NCBI RefSeq assembly: GCF_904063055.1
Contig: NZ_CAJFCN010000005.1
Location: 310,001 to 374,000, forward strand
Direction of reading: 5' to 3'
Source of the DNA: Pseudomonas paracarnis
GTDB taxonomy: Bacteria > Pseudomonadota > Gammaproteobacteria > Pseudomonadales > Pseudomonadaceae
Length of the DNA stretch: 64,000 nucleotides
Shown: positions 8,606 to 16,391 of the stretch, one piece after another
Layout: each line of letters opens with the position of its first letter
Position numbering within the stretch: position 1 is the stretch's first letter
Notes under the pieces: generated by a model
What the model saw: the letters and a program-made list of their open reading frames with translations, nothing else
Told to the model about the DNA's origin: nothing
Database searches by the model: none
Made by a program: the position numbers and the translations under genes

Positions 8606-10672
8606 ATGACGCGCACTCGTAAAATTCTCGCTTGGAGCTGCGCCAGCTTCGTTCTGTTAATGGCCATCGTGGTACTGGTGTTGGTGTTCTTCGACTGGAA
8701 CCGCATCAAGCCGCCCCTCAATGCCAAGGTCTCCGAAGAACTGCATCGTCCGTTCGCCATCAACGGCAACCTCGCAGTGGTGTGGCAGCGTGAGCCCGAT
8801 GAAGGCGGCTGGCGCGCCTGGGTGCCGTGGCCCCATGTGATTGCCGAAGACCTGACCCTGGGTAACCCCGATTGGTCGAAACAACCGCAGATGGTCACGC
8901 TCAAGAAGGTTGAGCTGCGCATTTCGCCCCTGGCCTTGCTGGTGCAGCGTGTGGTGATCCCCCGCATCGACCTCACCGAACCCAGTGCCCAGTTGCAGCG
9001 CCTGGCGGATGGCCGCGCCAACTGGACGTTCAAGTTCGACCCCAAGGACCCCAACGCCGAACCGTCCAACTGGGTGGTGGATATTGGCGCCATCGGCTTC
9101 GACAAAGGCCATGTGACCCTTGACGATCAAAGCCTCAAGACCCAGCTGGATGTGATCATCGACCCGCTGGGCAAGCCGATCCCCTTCGGTGAAATCGTCG
9201 GCGACGCCGATGCCAAGAAGGCCCTGGAAAAAGGCTCGGCGCCCCAGGACTACGCGTTCGGCCTCAAGGTCAAAGGTCAATATCATGGTCAGAAGCTCGC
9301 GGGCACGGGCAAGATCGGTGGCTTGCTGGCCTTGCAGGACGCGGCCAAGCCGTTCCCGCTGCAAGCCCAGGTCAAGATCGCGGACACCAGCATCGCCCTG
9401 GCCGGCACCCTGACCGACCCGCTGAACCTCGGCGCCCTGGACCTGCGCCTGAAGCTTTCAGGCAGCAGTCTGGGCAACCTGTATCCGCTGACCGGCGTGA
9501 CCCTGCCGGATTCGCCGGCCTATTCCACCGACGGCCACCTGATCGCCAAACTGCATGAGCCCAGCGGCGCCTCCTTCCGCTACGAGAACTTCAACGGCAA
9601 GATCGGCAACAGCGACATCCACGGCGACCTGGCCTATGTCGCCAGCCAGCCACGCCCCAAGCTCAGTGGCGCGCTGGTGTCCAACCAACTGCTGATGGAT
9701 GACCTGGCGCCTTTGATTGGCGCGGACTCCAACGCCAAACAAAAAGCCCGTGGCGGTGAAAGCAAACAGCCGGCCACCAAAGTGCTGCCGGTTGAGGAGT
9801 TCCGCACCGAGCGTTGGCGCGATATGGATGCCGACGTCGAGTTCACCGGCAAGCGCATCGTGCACAGCGCCGATTTGCCCTTTACCGATCTTTATACGCA
9901 CCTGGTGCTCAACGACGGCCAACTGAGCCTCGAACCCCTGCGCTTTGGCGTGGCCGGTGGGAAGCTCGATGCGCAGATTCGCTTGAACGGCCGCACTACG
10001 CCGATGGAGGGCCGCGCCAAGCTGACGGCGCGCAACTTCAAGCTCAAGCAGTTGTTCCCGACTTTCGAACCGATGAAAACCAGCTTCGGTGAACTCAACG
10101 GCGATGCTGATATTACCGGGCGCGGTAACTCGGTGGCGGCACTGTTGGGCACATCCAACGGTGACCTGAAGATGCTCATCAACGATGGTGCCATCAGCCG
10201 AAGCCTGATGGAAATCGCCGGGCTCAACGTGGGCAACTACGTGGTCGGCCGCCTGTTCGGCGACGAAGAGGTAAAGATCAACTGCGCGGCGGCGGACTTC
10301 GGCATCAAGACGGGCTTGGCGACCACACGGTTGTTTGTGTTCGATACCGAGAACGCGATCATCTACATCGACGGCACCGCGAATATGGCCACCGAGCAAC
10401 TGGACCTGACCATCACGCCGGAATCCAAGGGTTTTCGCCTGTTCTCCCTGCGTTCACCGCTTTACGTCAATGGACCTTTCATCAAGCCCAATGCTGGCGT
10501 GAAAGCCATTCCGTTGGCGCTACGTGGTGCAGGCATGGTCGCCCTGGGCGTGATCGCCGGGCCGGCCGCCGGCTTGCTCGCCTTGGTTGCCCCAAGCGGT
10601 GGCGAGCCCAATGAGTGCGCACCGTTGCTGCAACAGATGAAGGAAGGCAAGGCGCCCAAGACCGTGAAGTAA
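8606..10672 (+). CDS. AsmA family protein
   Basis: A 688-aa envelope protein. A single N-terminal transmembrane helix (about residues 7-29) is followed by a long repeat-rich, beta-strand-dominated periplasmic part. WNRIKPPLNAKVSEELHRPFAINGNL is the standard AsmA opening, and a DUF748/AsmA_2-like end includes DLKMLINDGAISRSLMEIAGLN. Proteins of this group form bridge-like structures implicated in lipid transport between inner and outer membrane. CAGGAG precedes the ATG. It is transcribed alone and ends at a REP pair. Confidence 0.9.
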   Translation: MTRTRKILAWSCASFVLLMAIVVLVLVFFDWNRIKPPLNAKVSEELHRPFAINGNLAVVWQREPDEGGWRAWVPWPHVIAEDLTLGNPDWSKQPQMVTLKKVELRISPLALLVQRVVIPRIDLTEPSAQLQRLADGRANWTFKFDPKDPNAEPSNWVVDIGAIGFDKGHVTLDDQSLKTQLDVIIDPLGKPIPFGEIVGDADAKKALEKGSAPQDYAFGLKVKGQYHGQKLAGTGKIGGLLALQDAAKPFPLQAQVKIADTSIALAGTLTDPLNLGALDLRLKLSGSSLGNLYPLTGVTLPDSPAYSTDGHLIAKLHEPSGASFRYENFNGKIGNSDIHGDLAYVASQPRPKLSGALVSNQLLMDDLAPLIGADSNAKQKARGGESKQPATKVLPVEEFRTERWRDMDADVEFTGKRIVHSADLPFTDLYTHLVLNDGQLSLEPLRFGVAGGKLDAQIRLNGRTTPMEGRAKLTARNFKLKQLFPTFEPMKTSFGELNGDADITGRGNSVAALLGTSNGDLKMLINDGAISRSLMEIAGLNVGNYVVGRLFGDEEVKINCAAADFGIKTGLATTRLFVFDTENAIIYIDGTANMATEQLDLTITPESKGFRLFSLRSPLYVNGPFIKPNAGVKAIPLALRGAGMVALGVIAGPAAGLLALVAPSGGEPNECAPLLQQMKEGKAPKTVK

Positions 10673-10674
10673 TT

Positions 10675-10761
10675 GTGGGAGCGGGCTTGCCCGCGATAGC
10701 GGGGTATCAGTCAATGATTTATCAACTGATCCAACGCTATCGCGAGCAAGCCCGCTCCCAC
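10675..10761. repeat. REP inverted pair (REPIN), GCGGGCTTGC variant
   Basis: GTGGGAGCGGGCTTGCCCGC and its inverted partner GCGAGCAAGCCCGCTCCCAC enclose about 45 bases. It lies between convergent asmA-like and ferritin-like genes and could terminate both. Confidence 0.9.
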
Positions 10762-10785
10762 AGGGGGATGTTGCGGTGTTAGTTA

Positions 10786-11316
10786 TTACAGATCCTGCAG
10801 AATATCCGCCATATCGTCCGCGTGTTCTTCTTCCTGAGCCAGGATGTCTTCGAAGATGCGGCGGGTAGTCGGGTCTTTGTCACCGATGTACTGGATGATC
10901 TCTCGGTAGCTGTCTACTGCGATCCGCTCGGCCACCAGGTCTTCGTAGACCATTTCCTTCAAGGTGTTACCCGCCACGTATTGCGCATGGGAATTTTTCG
11001 ACAGCAGGTCGGGGTTGAACTCCGGCTCGCCGCCCAGTTGCACGATACGCTCGGCCAGTTTGTCAGCGTGCTCGGCTTCCTGGGTCGCATGTTCCAGGAA
11101 CTCATCGGCAGCCACGCTGGCCTTGAGGCCGTTGGCCATGAAGTAGTGACGCTTGTAGCGCAACACGCAGACCAGTTCAGTGGCCAGCGACTCGTTGAGC
11201 AGTCGGATGATTTCCTGACGGTCGGCGTCGTAGCCTTCGGTCACGGCACCGTTTTCGACGTTCTGGCGGGCGCGGCTGCGCAGGGTCGCAACGTCAGTCA
11301 GTTGTGCTTGAGTCAT
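10786..11316 (-). CDS. Ferritin-like / bacterioferritin family diiron protein
   Basis: A 176-aa four-helix protein. Diiron ligands are visible in the expected order: Glu in NESLATELVCVLRY, EAEH in ATQEAEHADKL, Glu in DLVAERIAVDSY and EEEH in ILAQEEEHADDM. This is the arrangement of bacterioferritin or Dps-like iron-storage proteins, and the gene resembles the one P. aeruginosa annotates as a probable bacterioferritin (PA4880). A haem-axial Met at the family position is not obvious, so it may not bind haem. CAGGAG lies seven bases before the ATG. Confidence 0.85.
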   Translation of the reverse strand: MTQAQLTDVATLRSRARQNVENGAVTEGYDADRQEIIRLLNESLATELVCVLRYKRHYFMANGLKASVAADEFLEHATQEAEHADKLAERIVQLGGEPEFNPDLLSKNSHAQYVAGNTLKEMVYEDLVAERIAVDSYREIIQYIGDKDPTTRRIFEDILAQEEEHADDMADILQDL

Positions 11317-11413
11317 TTCAATCTCCTGGGGCTAATCCGGTTGTACGCCACGCTCTGCCGGCGTGATCGCTATTGGTTGTGAGTCCCGGGCCAGGCGAAA
11401 AGTTTTATCGGAT

Positions 11414-12304
11414 TTAACAGGATGTGTCCTGAGGGCGTCTGACCGGTGTGGTCCAGCGCTCCGACAGGATCACTCCACCCAGGGTCAGCAAGCCACCCAC
11501 CAGGTGATACCGCGCCAACTCTTCCTTCAGCACCACCGCCGCAATCAGCGCGGTAATCAGCGGCAGCAGGTTGAAGAACAACGTGGTACGGCTGGGCCCC
11601 AGGGTCTTGACCGAGTGCATCCACGCCAGCGGTGCCAGCATCGAAGCCAGCAGGCAGGCATATAGCACCAGCGGAATATTCGCCCAGCCCAAACCGGCCT
11701 TGGCCGAGAACAGATACAGCGGCAGCAGCACCATCACCGCGACCAGCACCTGCAAATACAGCAGCACCAACGGCGGCAGGCGCAGCTGCCATTTTTTCAG
11801 CAGGGTGCTGTAGACCGCATAAGCCAATGTTGCCACCAGCATCATGCCGTCGCCCAGGTTGACCCCATGTTGCAGCAACGCGCCCAGGCTGCCGGCCGAC
11901 ACCACCACGACCACGCCTGCGAACGACAGCACCGCGCCGGTCAGCGCACCGAAGGTCAGGCGTTGGCCAAGGCTGATGATCGCGGCGGTCAGCGCCATCA
12001 ACGGCATCAGAGACAGGATGATGCCCATATTAGTGGCGCTGGTCAGCGTCGCGGCGTAATAGGCCAGGCTTTGATACACCGCCATGCCGAGCACGCCGAG
12101 GATAAAGATCTTGCCCAGGTTGGGACGGATCTGCGGCCAGTGGGCGACCACCGGTTTGAGCATGAACGGCGTGAACAGCAACGCAGCGAACAGCCAGCGG
12201 TAAAAGCCGATTTCAGCCGGGAAGATCGAGCCCACGGCCAATTTGTTGACCACGGTGTTGCCGGCCCAGATAAAGATAGCCAGCAGCGGATACGCGTATT
12301 GCAT
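11414..12304 (-). CDS. EamA/DMT superfamily transporter
   Basis: A 296-aa membrane protein with ten predicted helices in two EamA repeats (roughly residues 1-135 and 150-285); AIFIWAGNTVVNKLA opens the first repeat and LGPSRTTLFFNLLPL is the typical ninth-helix motif. Members export amino acids, nucleosides or other small metabolites. It is divergent from an AraC-type regulator at 12403, and the 98-base gap holds repeated ATCCAGACA motifs, so that regulator probably controls it. Substrate unknown. Confidence 0.88.
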   Translation of the reverse strand: MQYAYPLLAIFIWAGNTVVNKLAVGSIFPAEIGFYRWLFAALLFTPFMLKPVVAHWPQIRPNLGKIFILGVLGMAVYQSLAYYAATLTSATNMGIILSLMPLMALTAAIISLGQRLTFGALTGAVLSFAGVVVVVSAGSLGALLQHGVNLGDGMMLVATLAYAVYSTLLKKWQLRLPPLVLLYLQVLVAVMVLLPLYLFSAKAGLGWANIPLVLYACLLASMLAPLAWMHSVKTLGPSRTTLFFNLLPLITALIAAVVLKEELARYHLVGGLLTLGGVILSERWTTPVRRPQDTSC

Positions 12305-12345
12305 TGAAAAGAAACCCAGTGTGTTGACGAGGCAGGATTATCCTC

Positions 12346-12400
12346 TGTCTGGATCGAAGCCTATACTGCAATCCAGACAACTGAGCGTTGAATCCAGACA
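12346..12400. promoter_or_regulatory. Triple ATCCAGACA operator motif
   Basis: TGTCTGGAT at 12346-12354 is the inverse of ATCCAGACA, which recurs at 12371-12379 and 12392-12400. The two direct copies are 21 bases apart, two helical turns, the usual arrangement for AraC/XylS-family monomer sites. The set lies in the shared gap between the EamA exporter and the AraC-type gene, the last copy ending two bases before the regulator's ATG. Confidence 0.6.
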
Positions 12401-12402
12401 AT

Positions 12403-13191
12403 ATGTCCCGACACACCGTACGCCTGCCCGATTTCGCCCGCCTGCCAAGCCCGGTTTACTTTCGGTATTCCGATTTTGCCCCGGACACCGAATGCACCCC
12501 CCACCAGCACACATGGGGCTCGCTGGATTACTCGGCCAGCGGTGTGATGCGCATGGAAGTGGCGGGCAATCGCTTCATGTCGCCACCGCAATACGCCGTG
12601 TGGGTGCCGCCGCTTACCGAGCACAGCTCCTACAATGCCGAGGCGATTGTCTACCACTCCGTAGGGCTGGCGCCGCAGCTGTGCGAGCAGTTGCCGCAGC
12701 AGCCTTGCACCCTGGCGATCAGCGACATTCTCAAGGCGATCCTCAAGGATTTCGCCCTGCGCGATGTCAATGCACCGCGCACCGATGCCGACATCCGCCT
12801 GGCCCAGGTGCTGGTGGACCAGCTCAGGCAGGCGCCGGTCCACGACTGCTTCCTGCCCTACGCCCGCCACCCGGGATTGCTTGGGGTCTTGGAGGGCATG
12901 CAGGCAGAACCGGGAGACAACCGCCCTCTGGCGCAATGGGCCGAGCAGGTGCATGTGAGCGAGCGCACCCTGGCGCGCCAGTTTGTGCGCGAGCTGGGCA
13001 TGAGCTTCGGCGAATGGCGCCAGCGCTTGCGCTACCTGGCGGCCATCGAAGCGCTGGACAGCGACCGCAGCGTGCAACACGTGGCGTTTGATCTGGGCTA
13101 CAGCACCGCCTCGGCGTTTATCGCCATGTTCCAACGCCACGCCGGCTGCACGCCGGAGCAATATCGGCGGGCGAACATTCGTGGCCGGTGA
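12403..13191 (+). CDS. AraC family transcriptional regulator
   Basis: A 262-aa regulator with an N-terminal cupin-like sensor (FAPDTECTPHQHTWGSL, including the typical HxH) and a C-terminal pair of helix-turn-helices: PLAQWAEQVHVSERTLARQF and the second ending VAFDLGYSTASAFIAMFQRHAGCTPEQYRR. This arrangement is common in regulators of adjacent exporters. ATG 12403 is used rather than an upstream TTG at 12388. The start codon nearly abuts one copy of the putative operator, so autorepression is likely. Confidence 0.9.
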   Translation: MSRHTVRLPDFARLPSPVYFRYSDFAPDTECTPHQHTWGSLDYSASGVMRMEVAGNRFMSPPQYAVWVPPLTEHSSYNAEAIVYHSVGLAPQLCEQLPQQPCTLAISDILKAILKDFALRDVNAPRTDADIRLAQVLVDQLRQAPVHDCFLPYARHPGLLGVLEGMQAEPGDNRPLAQWAEQVHVSERTLARQFVRELGMSFGEWRQRLRYLAAIEALDSDRSVQHVAFDLGYSTASAFIAMFQRHAGCTPEQYRRANIRGR

Positions 13192-13226
13192 AGTTGTAAC
13201 AGGTTTTGACTACACTGCGCTGTAGG

Positions 13227-13244
13227 CCGTGCCCGTCGGCACGG
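13227..13244 (+). other. Hairpin in the psiF leader
   Basis: CCGTGCC and GGCACGG pair around a four-base loop, 18 bases before the psiF start codon and just ahead of CAGGGAG. It may affect leader stability or mark the end of the upstream AraC-type transcript. No T-tract follows. Confidence 0.4.
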
Positions 13245-13262
13245 TAACAGGGAGAAAACTCC

Positions 13263-13562
13263 ATGAAGATGCTGCGTATTCCGTTGTTGATGATGGGCCT
13301 GCTGATGTGTGCCCAGGGTTTTGCCGCCACTGCCCAGCAAAACAAAATGACCACCTGCAATGCCGAGGCCACCACCAAGACGCTCAAGGGCGATGACCGT
13401 AAGGCCTTCATGAAGACCTGCCTGTCGGCACCTGCCGCCAACGACGCCAAGACCCTGACCCCGCAGCAGCAGAAGATGAAAGACTGCAATGCGTCGGCGA
13501 AAACCAAGGCGTTGACCGGTGATGCGCGCAAGACATTCATGAGCACCTGCCTCAAGGGCTGA
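13263..13562 (+). CDS. psiF: PsiF family secreted protein
   Basis: A 99-aa exported protein. After a signal peptide ending GFAA come two PsiF repeats, each of the form C-N-A-x-A-x-T-K-x-L-x-G-D-x-R-K-x-F-M-x-T-C-L; the two cysteine pairs are conserved. PsiF was named in E. coli as phosphate-starvation inducible; its biochemical role is unknown. No Pho box was identified in the 71-base upstream gap, so phosphate control here is not shown. Confidence 0.9.
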   Translation: MKMLRIPLLMMGLLMCAQGFAATAQQNKMTTCNAEATTKTLKGDDRKAFMKTCLSAPAANDAKTLTPQQQKMKDCNASAKTKALTGDARKTFMSTCLKG

Positions 13563-13590
13563 TCGCGAGTTCACGAATGCTGCAGAACCC

Positions 13591-13668
13591 CTGTGGGAGC
13601 TGGCTTGCCTGCCTCGGTATGACGGATACACCGAGGTGCCCGCATCGCAGGCAAGCCAGCCCCCACAC
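13591..13668. repeat. REP inverted pair (REPIN)
   Basis: CTGTGGGAGCTGGCTTGCCT and CATCGCAGGCAAGCCAGCCC face each other around an inner ACCGAGG-type stem (CCTCGGTAT / ACACCGAGG). It separates psiF from the following permease gene. Confidence 0.88.
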
Positions 13669-13756
13669 TTGATCGTATTCACAACACCCGCTCTCGCTTG
13701 ATTCTTCCAAGGCTGGCAGACTGCCCATCCTTCAACGCCGTTTGTTTTGAGGCTGT

Positions 13757-14770
13757 ATGCCAACGTTTTCTCAGCGTCATGTGTTGTTGCTGTCCAGCTA
13801 CATCATCATTTTCGGCGGGTTGCTGCTGGTACTGCCGCTGAAATTGCTACCCAGCCTGCTGGCCGGCCTGTTGGTCTATGAACTGGTCAACATGCTCACC
13901 CCTCAACTGCAACGCCTGATCGAAGGCCGGCGCGCGCGCTGGCTGGCGGTGGCCTTGCTGGGCACCTTGATCGTCAGCGTGTTGGCCTTGATCTTCGCCG
14001 GCGCCATCAGCTTCCTGCTCCACGAAGCGGAAAACCCCGGGGCTTCCCTGGACAAATTCATGGGCGTGGTCGACCGCGCGCGCGGGCAATTGCCGCCGTC
14101 CATCGACGCCTATTTGCCCGCCAGTGCGGCGGAGTTTCGCGTGGCCATCGGTGATTGGCTAAGCAAGCACCTGAGCGAACTGCAACTGGTTGGCAAAGAC
14201 GCCGCCCACATGTTCGTCACCTTGCTGATCGGCATGGTGCTGGGTGCGATCATCGCCTTGCAGCGCGTGCCCGACTTGACCAAGCGCAAACCCTTGGCCG
14301 CCGCGCTGTTCGACCGCCTGCACCTGTTGGTCCAGGCGTTTCGCAACATCGTCTTCGCCCAGATCAAGATCGCCGCGCTCAACACCGCCTTCACCGCAGT
14401 GTTCCTGGCAGTGGTGCTGCCGTTGTGTGGCATTCACCTGCCGTTGACCAAGACCCTGATCGTGCTGACCTTCCTGCTCGGTCTGCTGCCCGTGATCGGC
14501 AACCTGATCTCCAACACCCTGATCACCATCGTGGCGCTGTCGCTGTCGATCTGGGTGGCGGTGGCGGCGCTGGGGTATTTGATCGTGATCCACAAGGTCG
14601 AGTACTTCCTCAACGCGCGAATCGTCGGCGGGCAGATCAGTGCCAAGTCATGGGAATTGCTGTTGGCGATGCTGGTGTTTGAGGCAGCGTTCGGCCTGCC
14701 GGGGGTGGTGGCGGGGCCGATTTACTATGCCTATCTGAAAAGCGAGCTGAAGCTGGGTGGGATGGTTTAA
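13757..14770 (+). CDS. AI-2E family transporter
   Basis: A 337-aa membrane protein of the AI-2E transporter (YhhT/PerM-like) family. Hydrophobic pairs lie at each end, with a soluble helical middle, and the conserved LLGLLPVIGNLISNT segment is followed by HKVEYFLNARIVGGQI, the family's hallmark after the loop. Despite the name, members include exporters and ion antiporters, so the substrate is unknown. TTGAGG precedes the ATG. No partner gene is evident. Confidence 0.9.
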   Translation: MPTFSQRHVLLLSSYIIIFGGLLLVLPLKLLPSLLAGLLVYELVNMLTPQLQRLIEGRRARWLAVALLGTLIVSVLALIFAGAISFLLHEAENPGASLDKFMGVVDRARGQLPPSIDAYLPASAAEFRVAIGDWLSKHLSELQLVGKDAAHMFVTLLIGMVLGAIIALQRVPDLTKRKPLAAALFDRLHLLVQAFRNIVFAQIKIAALNTAFTAVFLAVVLPLCGIHLPLTKTLIVLTFLLGLLPVIGNLISNTLITIVALSLSIWVAVAALGYLIVIHKVEYFLNARIVGGQISAKSWELLLAMLVFEAAFGLPGVVAGPIYYAYLKSELKLGGMV

Positions 14771-14792
14771 GCCTTGTGCCGCCTGGGCTGAC

Positions 14793-14931
14793 GCCATCGC
14801 GAGCAAGCCCGCTCCCACATTGAAATGCGATCACCTGTGGGAGCTGGCTTGCCTGCGATGACGGCCTGCCAGCCGAAGCCTATCTACCTGAAACCCCAAC
14901 GATCCAACTATGTGGGCTTGCTCGCGAAGGG
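14793..14931. repeat. REP pair plus a third REP half
   Basis: CATCGCGAGCAAGCCCGCTC (14793 on) and GTGGGAGCTGGCTTGCCTGC (to 14860) form an inverted pair; a third half, TGTGGGCTTGCTCGCGAAGG, lies at 14909-14931. The cluster sits between two convergent genes. Confidence 0.85.
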
Positions 14932-14954
14932 CGCGCCACGGTTTCAGCTAAAAC

Positions 14955-16223
14955 TCAGCTGCCGTAACGCTTGCTCGCCTCAATCGCCAAACCACTGCCA
15001 ATGCTGCCGAAGATATTACCTTCCACATGCCGCGCATTCGGCAGCATTGCCGAGATGCTGTGGCGCAGTGCCGGAATGCCGCTGGAACCACCGGTAAAGA
15101 ACACCGTATCCACCTGGGCCACGCTCACCGAGGCGTCATTGAGCAACTGCGTGACACTGCCGCGCACGCGTTCGAGCAGGTTGTCGATGGACGATTCGAA
15201 CAGCGCGCGGCTCAGGTCTACGCTCAGGCCCGCTTCGATGCGGTCCAGCGGCACGTGGCGGCGGTCTTGATGGGTGAGCTGGATCTTGGTTTCTTCCACT
15301 TCCATGGCAAGCCAGTGCCCAGCACGCTGTTCGATCAGCTTGAACAGGCGGTCGATGCCGCCGGTGTCTTCGATGTCGTAGCGCATGCTGCCCAGGGCCA
15401 GCTGGGATTTTTGCGAGTACACCGAGTTGATGGTGTGCCAGGTCGCCAGGTTCATGTGATGGCTGGTGGGCATGTAGGCGCCGCTCTTCATGCGGCTGCC
15501 GTAGCCGAACAGCGGCATCATGCCAGCCAGCGAGAGTTGTTTGTCGAAGTCGGTGCCGCCGATGTGCACGCCGCCGGTGGCGAGGATGTCGCTCTGGCGG
15601 TTGTCGTTGTGACGACGATCCGGCGACAGGCGCACCAGGGAGAAGTCGGAGGTACCACCGCCGATATCGACGATCAATACCAGCTCTTCTTTCTCGATGG
15701 TGGACTCGTAGTCGAACGCCGCTGCAATCGGTTCGTACTGGAACGAGATGTCCTTGAAGCCGATCTTGCGCGCCACATCCACCAGGGTGTTTTCCGCTTC
15801 CTGGTCGGCCATCGGGTCGTCATCGACGAAGAATACCGGGCGGCCCAGTACCACTTCTTCGAATTCACGACCGGCGTTGGCTTCGGCGCGGCTCTTGAGC
15901 TGGCCGATAAACAGTGCCAGCAGGTCGGTGAAGGGCATGGCAGTGCCGAGCACGCTGGTGTCGTGCTTGATCAGCTTGGAACCCAGCAGGCTCTTGAGCG
16001 AGCGCATCAGGCGGCCTTCGTAGTTCTCCAGGTATTCGTGCAGCGCCAGGCGACCGTACACCGGGCGGCGCTCCTCGAAGTTGAAGAAGACCACTGACGG
16101 CAGGGTGATTTTTCCGTCCTCCAGCGCGATCAGCGTCTCCTCGCCGGGGCGGATCCAGCCGACGGTGGAGTTGGACGTGCCGAAGTCAATGCCGCAGGCA
16201 CGGGCTGGAGATTCGTTTTTCAT
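14955..16223 (-). CDS. Hsp70 family protein, YegD-like
   Basis: A 422-aa actin-fold ATPase. The phosphate-1 motif is GIDFGTSNSTVG near the start, phosphate-2 is VDIGGGTSDFSLV, and the adenosine motif is FFTGGSSGIPALR. It is short for a DnaK: no substrate-binding beta-sandwich or lid follows, as in E. coli YegD. ATG 16223 starts directly before the conserved ACGIDFGTS; the reading stays open far upstream, but that is the reverse of another gene. It is divergent from a giant effector-like gene, and a DnaJ-like gene lies beyond that. Its client is unknown. Confidence 0.88.
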   Translation of the reverse strand: MKNESPARACGIDFGTSNSTVGWIRPGEETLIALEDGKITLPSVVFFNFEERRPVYGRLALHEYLENYEGRLMRSLKSLLGSKLIKHDTSVLGTAMPFTDLLALFIGQLKSRAEANAGREFEEVVLGRPVFFVDDDPMADQEAENTLVDVARKIGFKDISFQYEPIAAAFDYESTIEKEELVLIVDIGGGTSDFSLVRLSPDRRHNDNRQSDILATGGVHIGGTDFDKQLSLAGMMPLFGYGSRMKSGAYMPTSHHMNLATWHTINSVYSQKSQLALGSMRYDIEDTGGIDRLFKLIEQRAGHWLAMEVEETKIQLTHQDRRHVPLDRIEAGLSVDLSRALFESSIDNLLERVRGSVTQLLNDASVSVAQVDTVFFTGGSSGIPALRHSISAMLPNARHVEGNIFGSIGSGLAIEASKRYGS

Positions 16224-16391
16224 GTCTAACAGGTTCCGGTCAAAAAACGGCCGCGCAGTGTATGTCACTCGCGAGCGGATGCGTAGACCGGTGATCCGTA
16301 AATCAGTGCGTAATCGCGCTACATAGCTACGTCTTGAACCGGCGGGTGCTTGGTTAGGCTGCGGTTTTACTGCCCTCACGGACGAACTGCT

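Noticed and set aside
16224..16391. Heat-shock type promoter for the Hsp70 gene in the gap upstream of the first giant gene
   Set aside because: I could not find a convincing -35/-10 pair for sigma-32 or sigma-70 on either strand.
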